Source: Bacillota bacterium
GTDB lineage: Bacteria; Bacillota; Clostridia; Acetivibrionales; DTU013
Length of the DNA: 62,612 nucleotides
Reading direction: 5' to 3'
Assembly (NCBI GenBank): GCA_023411715.1
Contig: JAEYOM010000066.1
Coordinates: 1-62,612 of the forward strand
Part shown: in pieces, positions 17,263 to 26,732 of the stretch
Layout of the letters: each line of letters opens with the position of its first letter
How positions within the stretch are numbered: position 1 is the first letter of the stretch
Program-made: the position numbers and the translations under genes
Notes under the pieces: generated by a model
Told to the model about the DNA's origin: nothing
Seen by the model: only the letters and a program-made list of their open reading frames with translations
The model's database searches: none

Positions 17263-18219
17263 ATGAATGATTCCGTCAGAACTCTAAAAAACATTATAGA
17301 CAATGTTGAAAATGTAATAGTCGGAAAGCGCTATGCCATCGAACTTGCAGTTGTCTCCCTTATATGCAACGGGCATGTCCTGATCGAAGATGTGCCGGGT
17401 GTTGGCAAGACGAGCCTCGTTTCCGCTCTGGCAAAATCACTCAATGCTTCTTTCAAAAGGATACAGTTCACTCCTGACGTGCTGCCTTCCGATATCACCG
17501 GTTTTTCGATCTACAACCAGAAAACCGGCGATTTCGAATACAGGCCGGGAGGCATAATGAGCCAGATAGTCCTGGCGGACGAAATCAACCGTACGTCTCC
17601 CAAAACACAGGCCAGCCTGCTGGAGGTAATGGAAGAAGGCCAGGTCACGGTCGACGGTATTACTTATAAAATGCCGAAGCCGTTTATGGTCCTTGCGACA
17701 CAGAACCCCGTGGAATACCTTGGCACCTACCCGCTGCCTGAAGCCCAGATCGACCGTTTCTTCATGAAAATATCTATTGGTTACCCGACGAATACAGAAG
17801 AAAGCTACATCCTCTCAAAATTCCAGCTTTCCAATCCGCTCGAAAAACTTATGCCGGTGGCTGAAAGCAGCGATATCATTGCGCTTCAGGAAGAGATAAA
17901 GAATGTTCATATGGACAAGACACTCAGTAATTATATAGTCGACATAGTCAGCCAGACCAGAAAGCATCCCGACGTAATGCTCGGTTCAAGCCCCAGGGGA
18001 TCGCTCTCACTGTTCAGGGCATCGCAGGCATGGGCTTATTATAACGGCAGAAATTATGTACTTCCAGACGATATAAAAAAGATGGTCATCCCCGTACTTT
18101 CTCACAGGCTTATTTTGAAACAGGAAGCAAAGCTCAAGAAGATCAACCCCGAAGAAATATTGAATTCTATAGTTGCAAGAATTAATGTTCCGGTGGTGAG
18201 CCAGCATGAAACAAAGTAG
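17263..18219 (+). CDS. MoxR family AAA+ ATPase
   Basis: A 318-residue chaperone-like AAA+ ATPase. Walker A is in DVPGVGKTSLVSAL (about residues 45-58) and Walker B is LADEINR, followed by the sensor segment ATQNPVEYLGTYPLPEAQ. The start is ATG at 17263, nine bases after AAGAGGG; upstream in-frame starts lack that spacing. It is the first gene of a three-gene operon with a DUF58 protein and a transglutaminase-like membrane protein, a widespread arrangement thought to help assemble or activate envelope or surface proteins. The actual client is unknown. Confidence 0.92.
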   Translation: MNDSVRTLKNIIDNVENVIVGKRYAIELAVVSLICNGHVLIEDVPGVGKTSLVSALAKSLNASFKRIQFTPDVLPSDITGFSIYNQKTGDFEYRPGGIMSQIVLADEINRTSPKTQASLLEVMEEGQVTVDGITYKMPKPFMVLATQNPVEYLGTYPLPEAQIDRFFMKISIGYPTNTEESYILSKFQLSNPLEKLMPVAESSDIIALQEEIKNVHMDKTLSNYIVDIVSQTRKHPDVMLGSSPRGSLSLFRASQAWAYYNGRNYVLPDDIKKMVIPVLSHRLILKQEAKLKKINPEEILNSIVARINVPVVSQHETK

Positions 18220-19405
18220 GATACTATATGCCTGCCTCTTGGCATCCTCGTTGATATTCGCATATTTCAACGGCGGAAAAATACCGTATATGTTCCTGTA
18301 TTCGCTTATAATACTGCCGGTTATATCGCTGGCTTATACGCTTGTGATATACCTGCGCTTCAAATACGGGCAGGAGCTTGATAAAAAGTTTGTTTCCAAA
18401 GGCGACAAGGTCAACTTTATTTTCAGCATCAACAATGAAGACTTCTTCATTTATCCGTATATAAAAGTATCCTTTTACGGAGCCAAAACGATTTTCGAAA
18501 ACCAGTTCCAGGTGAAGAATTTCTCATTGCAGCCCTTTACCGGAAAAAATTATTCATTCGAGCTGCAGTGCAATTACAGGGGAAATTATGAGATAGGCAT
18601 CAACTCTATCGAACTCGAAGACTTCTTCGGGCTGTTCAGGTTCAGGTACAATGTATTTGAACCCAAGTATGTCACAGTCTATCCCAGGATAATCTACCTT
18701 GAAAAATTCCCGCTGAAGACCGATTATATGTCCGAGTCGCATTCGATGCTGAACACCAGGGACGAAGATATGTCTACCGTCAGCGACGTAAGGAAATACG
18801 CCTATGGCGACAGTATGAAAAGGATACATTGGAAGCTTACCGCAAAAAACCAGGAAATCCTTGTAAAGAAATTTCAAAGCACCTCGGAAACCAATACGCT
18901 CATGTTGATCGACCTGCATAAAAACCCATATACATCCGGCGAGAATATAATGCTGGAAGACAAGCTGATAGAAACCGTCGTTGCCGTGCTGCACTATTGC
19001 CTTTACAAATGGATACCGGTAAACCTCGTTTGCTACAGCGGTACGCTTATCGACATACACGCGAAAAACCACCTCATGTTCAATGAAATATTCGAACAAC
19101 TGGCAAAGGTCAAATTCAGCGAGAGTATTCCGGTTAAAGATCTTCTTGAGATATACACGAATAATGCCCTGAAAAAGACCAACATACTGATATTCACCTC
19201 AAACCTTGATTACGATCTGTACAACCAGATCTATAAAACAAGCAATACAGGCTACGACGTGAGTCTCATTTATACTTCCCCCGAAGACCTGACTGGCATG
19301 CCGGACCCGGAAGCGTGCAATATCCTTTCTTCCCTGCCGGAGATAGGTGTTAACAGTTACAAAATAAATATAAACGATAATATAAAGGAAATCCTGGAAT
19401 GTTAG
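18206..19405 (+). CDS. DUF58 domain-containing membrane protein
   Basis: A 399-residue protein with two N-terminal membrane segments (about 5-20 and 25-50), a beta-rich middle and a C-terminal DUF58/von Willebrand A-like domain. The DUF58 hallmark is seen as SDVRKYAYGDSMKRIHWKLT, followed by LMLIDLHKNP in place of the canonical metal-site strand. It overlaps the MoxR gene by 14 bases, so it is coupled to it. DUF58 proteins are regular partners of MoxR ATPases; the function is not established. Confidence 0.88.
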   Translation: MKQSRILYACLLASSLIFAYFNGGKIPYMFLYSLIILPVISLAYTLVIYLRFKYGQELDKKFVSKGDKVNFIFSINNEDFFIYPYIKVSFYGAKTIFENQFQVKNFSLQPFTGKNYSFELQCNYRGNYEIGINSIELEDFFGLFRFRYNVFEPKYVTVYPRIIYLEKFPLKTDYMSESHSMLNTRDEDMSTVSDVRKYAYGDSMKRIHWKLTAKNQEILVKKFQSTSETNTLMLIDLHKNPYTSGENIMLEDKLIETVVAVLHYCLYKWIPVNLVCYSGTLIDIHAKNHLMFNEIFEQLAKVKFSESIPVKDLLEIYTNNALKKTNILIFTSNLDYDLYNQIYKTSNTGYDVSLIYTSPEDLTGMPDPEACNILSSLPEIGVNSYKININDNIKEILEC

Positions 19406-19420
19406 ATACAGGGGGTTCAT

Positions 19421-21952
19421 ATGACGTTAACAAAATTGTCCGATAAAATATCCGATGTACTGCTGGCACTGCTGATAACCTTCAGCCTGGTATTTGCCCT
19501 CACATCTTCACTATGCCTGACATATCCCGTTTTGAGCATCCTGTTGCTTGTTGTTCTGTGTGTCGTTTTATACTGTGTTATGTTTTACAGCAAAACGACC
19601 TCGATAATATCATTCTCAGCAATGGGTCTTACTTTACTGGCAGCAGTCTTTTATATCATGTCGGGAGCCGGTCCCGGCAAGGTTGTCAAATTTTTCGACG
19701 AGTATTTCTTTTGGCTATCTGAATTTATACTTTATCCGGGTCCGGAAACCGTGGATCGTTTTTTCCAGTTCATTACAATACTTGCGCTGTGTATTATTTT
19801 TTCTCTGTTTTCGTATCTCTTCATTGTAAGGAAATTCAGATTTTTTATCGTGATGATCACAGGAACAGCTATTTTTGCCATTCAGTCGTCCTACGGTATA
19901 ATATCCAGCCTGACCCCTTTCTATCTCTTTTTAGTGGCGGTTTTGATGATCTATCTCAAACATATCTACCAGTCCAAGTTTTCAAAGGGTCCCAACGATT
20001 ATGCAAGGCCCGCTCAAATCGCTTTATGGAGCCTTCCTGTGTGTATCCTGATAATAGCCTCGGCCTATTCGATGCATGCCAGCAACAAGCCTATAGAATG
20101 GAAATGGCTCGATAAAAAGGTCATATCCGTATACAACTTTTTCAAAAAGAATTTCGATTATGAAACGTTCGATTATTTTTCACTTTCGGCTTCCTCGGGA
20201 TTCGGCGACAGGAACAATATACTCGGAGGGAGGGTCAGGCTCGACAGGACCAATGTCCTTCAGGTATCGTCGGCCAGGAGGGTCTACCTTAAGGGAATAT
20301 CCCTGGACACATATACGGGCACAAAATGGATAAACAGCGAACCGTCACTAACGTCCAAAGGTTCCGATTATTACGGAATGTACACCGATACGGAAGAAAT
20401 GCTCGATGGCATGAAAATATTGACGGGTAAGGATGACTTCCTAAACACTTATTTCGAAGAAAATCCGGTTTCAGTAGTATTTCTGAACATTAAGACCAAA
20501 TCGCTTTTTATGCCGTCAAAAATCAAGGAGTTCAGAACTTCGGTCAAGAGCTTTTCCTCTTATGAGAGCAATACGGGGGACTATTCTTCAAAGCAGCGTT
20601 ATTCAAGAGGCTTCAGATACAGTACGAAAATGTACAGTCCCAAAATCGGTACTGAAGAATTTGCGGGTATCATGAGGAAAAGTAAAAGAGGCCTGTACAG
20701 TAAAGCCATACTGCAGATGAAGCTTCCAAGCTATTACGAGGAAATACTGAGTCATTACACTAAATATAGTACCAGCGGAGCTATAACCCCGGATGAAAAC
20801 GGTGAAATTTCTATCGAGTCCTTTTTCAGCGACTCGCAGCAATTTACCGAGTCCGATGACACGTCATCGGTGCCCATAATAAGCAGAAACACTTCGCTGA
20901 AAACCCTGGAGACCTTGTCAAAACTAAAGGAAAACAGTAACGAGATTTATAGGAAATATCTGCAGCTTCCTGAAAATCTTCCCCAGAGAGTTAAAGACCT
21001 GTCGGCCTCCCTGGTTGCAACGGAAACCAACGATTATGATAAGGCTAAGGCGATCGAGCAATACCTGGCCTCGAAATATCCTTATAACCTTGATGTGCGC
21101 TCGACTCCCAGAAACCGTGATTTCGTGGATTATTTCCTTTTCGATCTGAAAGAGGGCTATTGTTCCTATTATGCATCGGCAATGACTGTACTGGCAAGAT
21201 GCGCCGGCCTGCCGGCAAGGTATGTCGAAGGCTATATGCTGCCTCCCGAACCGGTAAAGGATGACAGGACGACCTACGTAGTCAGCAATATGCAGGCTCA
21301 CGCCTGGGTCGAGATATATTTCGAAGGTTACGGATGGCTGCCTTTTGAACCCACGGCGCCATTCAGGTCCAATTTCTATGCAACCGCCGATTTGAACAAC
21401 GATGTTACCTACAGCGATAACTACGGTTCCTCCTATGCCGATTACATGGAGGAGCTTATGAAAAGGTATTCGCAGCAAGGCGGCGGGTATGTAAATTTCG
21501 GTCCTGATACTACAGTAAAAGGTCCCTCGGCCGTTATTATCGTTTTATTTTCTTTCGCAGGTCTGCTACTTCTTACCATTGCGCTGCTTATAACGAATAT
21601 AGTCAGAAACCGCCTGCGTCTTTATAAGATATTTAGCCTTCCTGCAAATGAGTGTGTGCTGAGTTTTTACGAGTACTATGTAAATGTGCTGGGATTTGAG
21701 GGCTTTGGTCTCCTACCTTCCGAAACTCCGTCACAGTACTCGTCAAGGATCGACGGCTTGATGTACTTCAGTCCCGTACGATTCAAGGTTATTACCGATA
21801 TTTTCATAAAGTCAAGGTATAGCACTGAAAATGCCACAGAAAACGAAAAGCAGCTGTTTTGCGATTTTCATGCGGGCTTTCTGAGTGAAATAAAGATCAG
21901 CATGGGCAAGTTCAAGTATTTTGCGCTGAAGTACCTGCTGGGAAAATTCTGA
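19421..21952 (+). CDS. TgpA-like transglutaminase membrane protein
   Basis: An 843-residue protein with about six N-terminal membrane helices (1-230), a long extracytoplasmic region, a transglutaminase-like core, one more membrane helix (about 705-730) and a cytoplasmic C-terminal tail of DUF4129 type. The core has the catalytic cysteine in EGYCSYYASAMTVLARCAGL, the histidine in HAWVEIYFEGYGW and the acidic residue near LPFEPT. The ATG follows AGGGGG. Being downstream of MoxR and DUF58 genes suggests an envelope protein cross-linking or proteolysis system. Confidence 0.9.
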   Translation: MTLTKLSDKISDVLLALLITFSLVFALTSSLCLTYPVLSILLLVVLCVVLYCVMFYSKTTSIISFSAMGLTLLAAVFYIMSGAGPGKVVKFFDEYFFWLSEFILYPGPETVDRFFQFITILALCIIFSLFSYLFIVRKFRFFIVMITGTAIFAIQSSYGIISSLTPFYLFLVAVLMIYLKHIYQSKFSKGPNDYARPAQIALWSLPVCILIIASAYSMHASNKPIEWKWLDKKVISVYNFFKKNFDYETFDYFSLSASSGFGDRNNILGGRVRLDRTNVLQVSSARRVYLKGISLDTYTGTKWINSEPSLTSKGSDYYGMYTDTEEMLDGMKILTGKDDFLNTYFEENPVSVVFLNIKTKSLFMPSKIKEFRTSVKSFSSYESNTGDYSSKQRYSRGFRYSTKMYSPKIGTEEFAGIMRKSKRGLYSKAILQMKLPSYYEEILSHYTKYSTSGAITPDENGEISIESFFSDSQQFTESDDTSSVPIISRNTSLKTLETLSKLKENSNEIYRKYLQLPENLPQRVKDLSASLVATETNDYDKAKAIEQYLASKYPYNLDVRSTPRNRDFVDYFLFDLKEGYCSYYASAMTVLARCAGLPARYVEGYMLPPEPVKDDRTTYVVSNMQAHAWVEIYFEGYGWLPFEPTAPFRSNFYATADLNNDVTYSDNYGSSYADYMEELMKRYSQQGGGYVNFGPDTTVKGPSAVIIVLFSFAGLLLLTIALLITNIVRNRLRLYKIFSLPANECVLSFYEYYVNVLGFEGFGLLPSETPSQYSSRIDGLMYFSPVRFKVITDIFIKSRYSTENATENEKQLFCDFHAGFLSEIKISMGKFKYFALKYLLGKF

Positions 21953-21999
21953 AATTACGAAAAGGCCCGATGCAATAATAATGCCCCATGCACTAATAT

Positions 22000-22175
22000 G
22001 GCCCGATGCAATAATTACTTTTATTGCGAGTTTATGTTCAAAGAGCATATAGAATCGGCTTTGTGGCAAATTCAAACTCGCTCCGCTCAAACATGAATTT
22101 GCCTTTGCCAATACCTCTTCAATATGCTCTAATTCACAAAACTCATGCAATCGTAAGTAATTATTGCATCGGGCC
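22000..22175. repeat. 176-bp imperfect palindrome (MITE-like) between convergent genes
   Basis: The ends are perfect 21-bp inverted repeats (22000-22020 and 22155-22175, GGCCCGATGCAATAATTACTT and complement, quoted here one base over 20 in two parts: GGCCCGATGC + AATAATTACTT). Pairing continues inward with interruptions (AGAGCATAT against ATATGCTCT; GGCAAATTCA against TGAATTTGCC), giving arms of about 80 bases. Extra partial copies of the end (GGCCCGATGCAATAAT at 21964; GGGCCTAT at 22170-22195) flank it. It lies between the stops of the transglutaminase (+) and ACT (-) genes. It has no coding capacity worth calling. Confidence 0.75.
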
Positions 22176-22208
22176 TATGGCCTATATCGGGCCTATGTTA
22201 CACTTTTC

Positions 22209-22640
22209 TTACAGCTTATATACCTGACTTGCCGTCAGTACGCTGATACCGTTGGCCTGTAAGGTGTTGACCGCCTTTTCGGGTTCCGCGACCTTAAGGA
22301 TCACAAGTGCTTTGTCTTCTGACTTGCTGACAAAAGCATACATATATTCGATCCCTATCTGCTCACTGTCAAGTATATTCAGTGCTTTTCCAAGTCCGCC
22401 CGGCTTATCCTGGACTCCGATCGCGATCACACTTGTCGCACTGACAGTAAATCCATCCGCCTTCAATATCTTTTCAGCTTTTTCCGGATCATTCACGATG
22501 AGCCTCAGAATACCGAAATCCGTAGTATCTGCAATTGACAGCGCACTGATATCAATGTTGTTCTTTCCAAGTGTCCCTGTTACTTCCGATAACCTTCCCG
22601 ATTTGTTTTCGAGAAATATCGAGATTTGCTTTACGAACAT
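22209..22640 (-). CDS. Tandem ACT-domain protein
   Basis: A 143-residue protein made of two ACT domains (about 1-66 and 70-141). ACT domains bind amino acids or related ligands; this stand-alone type is often encoded beside phenylacetate-CoA ligase and indolepyruvate oxidoreductase genes, as here. The start is ATG at 22640 after AAGGAGGT; the longer open frame to 22748 runs through the hairpin repeat and is not a real N-terminus. It is probably a ligand sensor for the aromatic amino acid module; no target is visible. Confidence 0.88.
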   Translation of the reverse strand: MFVKQISIFLENKSGRLSEVTGTLGKNNIDISALSIADTTDFGILRLIVNDPEKAEKILKADGFTVSATSVIAIGVQDKPGGLGKALNILDSEQIGIEYMYAFVSKSEDKALVILKVAEPEKAVNTLQANGISVLTASQVYKL

Positions 22641-22658
22641 GACACATACCTCCTTATT

Positions 22659-22700
22659 GGATGTTTTAATGGATATTCGCGCCTTCGGCGCTAAACATCC
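22659..22700 (-). repeat. Intercistronic two-stem hairpin repeat, copy 3 (upstream of the ACT gene)
   Basis: Same design as copies 1-2: outer stem GGATGTTT/AAACATCC, inner stem GCGCC/GGCGC, loop GAA, bulge GAATATCCATTA. The stem bases are kept while loop and bulge differ. It ends five bases before the AAGGAGG of the ACT gene and lies between paaK and that gene. Confidence 0.9.
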
Positions 22701-22753
22701 TACTCGATAATCATTAATATCCCTGTTTTGATAAAAATATACGGTCATAACGG

Positions 22754-24055
22754 TCAGATTGTACGCTTGTCAATGACCCTCTTTGCCTTACCCTCGCTTC
22801 TTTCGATCGTTTTAGGTTCAACGAGCTTGACCTTTGCACTGATGCTCAGAGTATTCTCAATTTCTTTCCTGATCTTTCTTTCAAGGTCCTCTATATGCTT
22901 TACCTCATCGGAGAAAAATGCCTGCGTCATCTCTACCCATATTTCCATAACGTCAAGGTTGTCTACCCTGTCAACAATGATTTGATAATGCGGAGCTGTT
23001 TCTCCCAATTCGAGCAATACGCTTTCTATCTGAGACGGGAATACATTTATTCCCCTTATTATCAACATGTCGTCAGTACGTCCTGACGCCTTGCTCATCC
23101 TTACCAGCGTTCTGCCGCAGTCGCAGGTTCCGTATTCAAGCGAAGAAACGTCTCGCGTCCTGTAACGTATCAGCGGCAAGCCTTCCTTGGTTATGGTTGT
23201 AAATACGAGCTCGCCCTTCGACCCGACCGGGAGCACTTCTTCCGTAACAGGATCAATTATTTCGGGAATAAAATGGTCCTCCTGAATGTGAAGGCCGCAT
23301 TTGCACGGGCATTCGCAGGAAACCCCGGGGCCGATTACCTCGCTGAGTCCATATATATCAATCGCCATTATACCAAGTCTTTTTTCAATTTCATCCCTCA
23401 TGCCGGAAGACCATGGTTCAGCTCCGAATATACCAGACTTCAGCTTCAGTTCGCTCTTATTGATTCCTGCCGCTTCCATTTCCTCAGCCATATAAAGCGC
23501 GTATGACGGAGTGCATGCAATATTTGTCGTGCCGAAATCTCTTATTATCTGAAGCTGTCTCTTCGTATTTCCCGTAGACGCCGGTACAACAGAAGCTCCG
23601 ATGCGTTCCGCGCCGTAGTGTGCTCCAAGCCCGCCTGTAAAGAGCCCGTAACCATAGGCTATCTGCATTATCGAATTTCTTTCCACTCCTGCTCCCGCAA
23701 ACGATCTTGCCATTACTTCAGCCCAGGTTTCGATATCCTTCCTGGTATAACCTACAACTGTCTGTTTTCCCGTAGTTCCGGAGGATGCGTGAATACGAAT
23801 TATCTCGCTCAATGGCGCCGCAAACATACCGTAAGGATAAGTATCCCTTAGGTCCTGTTTAATTGTGAAGGGCAGCTTTGAAAGATCCTCGACTCCTTTG
23901 ATATCTCCGGGTTCTAGACCTTTTTCCTGCATTTTTGCCCTGTAGTGCGGAACATTGTGATAAACCCTTTTTACTGTTTCGATAAGCTGTGTGCTCTGAA
24001 GCTTTTGCATTTCCTCTCTGGGCATGCACTCACGCGACTGGTTCCAATATAACAT
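22754..24055 (-). CDS. paaK: Phenylacetate-CoA ligase family protein
   Basis: An AMP-forming acyl-CoA synthetase of 433 residues that activates arylacetates, or runs with IOR to interconvert arylacetyl-CoA and arylacetate with ATP. The nucleotide-binding loop SSGTTGKQTVVGYT, the YGLSEVIGPG motif and the C-terminal RVDNLDVMEIWVE segment fit the PaaK family. A CXCXC-like segment (CECPCKCGLH) and CDCGRT probably bind zinc. The ATG at 24055 follows AAGGAGGG. It lies 132 bases after iorB and is followed by the ACT gene. Confidence 0.9.
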   Translation of the reverse strand: MLYWNQSRECMPREEMQKLQSTQLIETVKRVYHNVPHYRAKMQEKGLEPGDIKGVEDLSKLPFTIKQDLRDTYPYGMFAAPLSEIIRIHASSGTTGKQTVVGYTRKDIETWAEVMARSFAGAGVERNSIMQIAYGYGLFTGGLGAHYGAERIGASVVPASTGNTKRQLQIIRDFGTTNIACTPSYALYMAEEMEAAGINKSELKLKSGIFGAEPWSSGMRDEIEKRLGIMAIDIYGLSEVIGPGVSCECPCKCGLHIQEDHFIPEIIDPVTEEVLPVGSKGELVFTTITKEGLPLIRYRTRDVSSLEYGTCDCGRTLVRMSKASGRTDDMLIIRGINVFPSQIESVLLELGETAPHYQIIVDRVDNLDVMEIWVEMTQAFFSDEVKHIEDLERKIRKEIENTLSISAKVKLVEPKTIERSEGKAKRVIDKRTI

Positions 24056-24187
24056 TTCCAGAACCCTCCTTGATTTTTTTATGTGCCCATCTATCCTCCC
24101 ATGAGAATAGCTTTCAGGGTTTACGGAACACTCCGCCCCACGCAAAAGCCAACAGGCCTGTTTATATTTTTTATATTAATGCCAAGC

Positions 24188-24769
24188 TCACTTCAGTGAA
24201 CTGTTATATCCTGCTTCAAACGCCTTCAGGTTAACTTCAAGCAATTTGACCGGTACCACTTCCTCAATGGACTTGAGCCATACTTCCTTTGCAATGTCCG
24301 TTGATTTTGCAAGAAGGCCAATCAGAACAACATTAACAGCTTTGGTATTTCCGCATTCCTCCGCGATTTTCAATGCACCGATAGACTTAAGATCGATGCC
24401 TCCGTTTTTCAGGCGTCCCGTTATATCCTCAGGGTATTTTGCCTTCCCTGTAATAACGGGCATGGGATCGATCTCCTGATCGTTCATGACAAGAGTTCCG
24501 CCTTTTTTAAGATAATCGATCCATCTCAGCGCTTCGAGCTTTTCAAAGGCAAGCAAAATATCGGCTTCGTTTTTTTCAATAATCGGCGAATATACCTTAT
24601 TGCCCATTTTTACATAGGTAACTACGCTTCCGCCTCTCTGCGACATTCCATGTACTTCTGATACCTTAACGTCATAGCCCCGCATGACTGCTACATTTCC
24701 AAGTATCCTGCTGGCAAGCAGCGTACCCTGCCCGCCTACTCCTACTATCATTATATTCAAATCATTCAT
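24188..24769 (-). CDS. iorB: Indolepyruvate ferredoxin oxidoreductase, beta subunit
   Basis: The small (gamma-domain) subunit of the IOR complex, 193 residues from the ATG at 24769. GVGGQGTLLASRILG (about residues 9-23) and EVHGMSQRGGSVVTYVK are diagnostic. With IorA it oxidatively decarboxylates aryl-pyruvates to aryl-acetyl-CoA, passing electrons to ferredoxin. The ATG overlaps the iorA stop by eight bases; a GTG at 24778 is an alternative. Co-expression with iorA is expected. Confidence 0.93.
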   Translation of the reverse strand: MNDLNIMIVGVGGQGTLLASRILGNVAVMRGYDVKVSEVHGMSQRGGSVVTYVKMGNKVYSPIIEKNEADILLAFEKLEALRWIDYLKKGGTLVMNDQEIDPMPVITGKAKYPEDITGRLKNGGIDLKSIGALKIAEECGNTKAVNVVLIGLLAKSTDIAKEVWLKSIEEVVPVKLLEVNLKAFEAGYNSSLK

Positions 24770-26504
24770 TGTGTTCACCGGCCTTTTCTATCGCATTGAA
24801 GCTGCATACCGTCGAGCATAGCTTACAGCCTACGCAAAGCGCGCTGTTTATCTCTATTTTGTCCCCTTTGTCCACGATCGCCGGACAGCCGATTTTCATA
24901 CAGCTTCTGCATTTCCTGCAATTTTCGTTGATTTTCTGCGTTCCTTCATAACGTACATTCTTCAAAAGAGCGCACGGCCTTTGAGATATAATCACTGACG
25001 GTTCATCCGCCTGTACTTCCTCAGCTACTACCCTTTCAAACTCCTTCAGATTGAAGGGGTCAGCAATCCTTACCCTGTCTATTCCTACTGCCTTTGCAAG
25101 CAATTCAAGGTTTACCTGCTTTGTCGGCTCGCCCTTTATAGTAAAGCCTGTCGTCGGGTTCTGCTGATGACCTGTCATGCCGGTGATGGAATTATCCAAT
25201 ATGATCACTGTTGAGCAGCCTTTATTATATACAATGTCGATAAGTCCCGTGATTCCGGAATGTATGAAGGTCGAATCACCGAGTATGGCAACTGTTTTCC
25301 TTCCGAACTCCCTGCCTCTGGCCTTTTCCATACCGTGCGCCATACCGATGCTTGCTCCCATGCATACGCAGGTATCCATCGATTCAGTCGGAGAAAGCGC
25401 GCCAAGAGTATAGCAGCCTATATCTCCGGTAACATTGAGCCTGAGCTTTTTCAAAACGTGGAACATACCCCTGTGCGGGCAGCCCGGGCACATTACCGGC
25501 GGTCTCATCGGCGATTTGCTGTCTATATCGTAAGGCATTTCGGGAGATGAACCAAATACCTTCTCTTTGATAAGCGAAGTTGAATACTCGCCTATAACAG
25601 GCAGAAGTTCTTTTCCGATTACTTTTATACCGAGTTTCCTGATCTGGTTTTCAAAAAATGGTTCCAGTTCTTCTATAACGTAAAGCTTTTTGACGCTTGC
25701 CGCAAATTCCGATATAAGCTTGTCAGGCAACGGATATACCATTCCCAGCTTCAAATAGGATACGTCCCCGAAAGCTTCCCTTGCATACTGGTAGGAAATA
25801 CCCGACGTGATGACGCCTATTTCCTTACTGCCCCATTCTATCCTGTTTAGTTCGGTTTCCTCCGCAAAATCCTTCAGCATGGCCATTCTCTTCTCTACTT
25901 CGATATGCCTGAGCTTGGCCATTGCAGGCATCATAACATATTTACCGGGATTTTTTACGTATGGCTTCAGTTCCAGGTCCGCACGTTCCTCTATCCCGAC
26001 TATACTCTGCGAATGTGCAACGCGGGTCGATAGCCTCACTATTACGGGACAATCATATTTTTCACTGATTTCGAAAGCTTTAGTGACATAATCCTTACAT
26101 TCCTGGCTGTTTGAAGGCTCAAGCATCGGAACCTTCGAGGATCTTGCATAGAACCGCGAGTCCTGTTCGTTCTGAGAACTGTGCATCCCCGGGTCGTCGG
26201 CCACCATAATGACAAGTCCGCCGTTGACGCCTGTATATGAAACCGTGAATAACGGGTCGGCAGCTACGTTCAAGCCCACATGCTTCATTGAGCATATGGA
26301 ACGCGCGCCTGCTACGGATGCGCCTATAGCGACCTCCAAAGCGACCTTCTCATTGGGAGACCATTCGCAGTACATCTCATCAAATTTTGCAATATTTTCG
26401 GTGATTTCAGTACTTGGCGTGCCGGGATATGCCGTAGCCACCCTAACGCCGGCTTCATACGCTCCCCTGGCTACCGCCTCGTTCCCCAACATCAGTTTTT
26501 TCAT
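24762..26504 (-). CDS. iorA: Indolepyruvate ferredoxin oxidoreductase, alpha subunit
   Basis: The large thiamine diphosphate subunit of IOR, 580 residues. The N-terminal pyrimidine-binding domain opens with the family sequence MLGNEAVARGAYEAGV; the ThDP site is GDSTFIHSGITGLIDIVYN ... ILDNSITGMTGHQ. The C-terminus (about 520-575) has two ferredoxin-like clusters (CRKCRSCMKIGCP and CVGCKLCSTVCS). It is the first gene of iorA-iorB-paaK-ACT, with its own promoter at 26576-26604. Found in amino-acid-using anaerobes. Confidence 0.95.
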   Translation of the reverse strand: MKKLMLGNEAVARGAYEAGVRVATAYPGTPSTEITENIAKFDEMYCEWSPNEKVALEVAIGASVAGARSICSMKHVGLNVAADPLFTVSYTGVNGGLVIMVADDPGMHSSQNEQDSRFYARSSKVPMLEPSNSQECKDYVTKAFEISEKYDCPVIVRLSTRVAHSQSIVGIEERADLELKPYVKNPGKYVMMPAMAKLRHIEVEKRMAMLKDFAEETELNRIEWGSKEIGVITSGISYQYAREAFGDVSYLKLGMVYPLPDKLISEFAASVKKLYVIEELEPFFENQIRKLGIKVIGKELLPVIGEYSTSLIKEKVFGSSPEMPYDIDSKSPMRPPVMCPGCPHRGMFHVLKKLRLNVTGDIGCYTLGALSPTESMDTCVCMGASIGMAHGMEKARGREFGRKTVAILGDSTFIHSGITGLIDIVYNKGCSTVIILDNSITGMTGHQQNPTTGFTIKGEPTKQVNLELLAKAVGIDRVRIADPFNLKEFERVVAEEVQADEPSVIISQRPCALLKNVRYEGTQKINENCRKCRSCMKIGCPAIVDKGDKIEINSALCVGCKLCSTVCSFNAIEKAGEHNE

Positions 26505-26575
26505 AATGATCCCCTCTGATTCTAACTGCTTATATATTTATCTTATTATATTTATACAATTTCGTGATTTATTAT

Positions 26576-26604
26576 ATTTTAAACTGTTTGATCTGATTTG
26601 TAAA
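26576..26604 (-). promoter_or_regulatory. Promoter of the ior operon
   Basis: On the minus strand TTTACA (26604-26599) and TAAAAT (26581-26576) are 17 bases apart, followed by a leader of about 65 bases to iorA. No operator could be identified. Confidence 0.55.
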
Positions 26605-26674
26605 CAAACGGCCGAGTGTAAAATGCGTAAAAAATGCGTAAAACGCGTCTTAAAATACAATCGTTTTTCATTAA

Positions 26675-26712
26675 AATATGGAGACATGCATTAACAGTCA
26701 TATCTCCATATT
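26675..26712 (-). terminator. Hairpin after the symporter gene
   Basis: AATATGGAGAYATG pairs with CATATCTCCATATT around a ten-base loop, 20 bases after the symporter stop. The tail is T-rich (TTTTAATG) but not a clean U-run. It is probably a terminator that separates the symporter from the ior operon. Confidence 0.6.
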
Positions 26713-26732
26713 ATTGGGCTATCTTTAATTTT

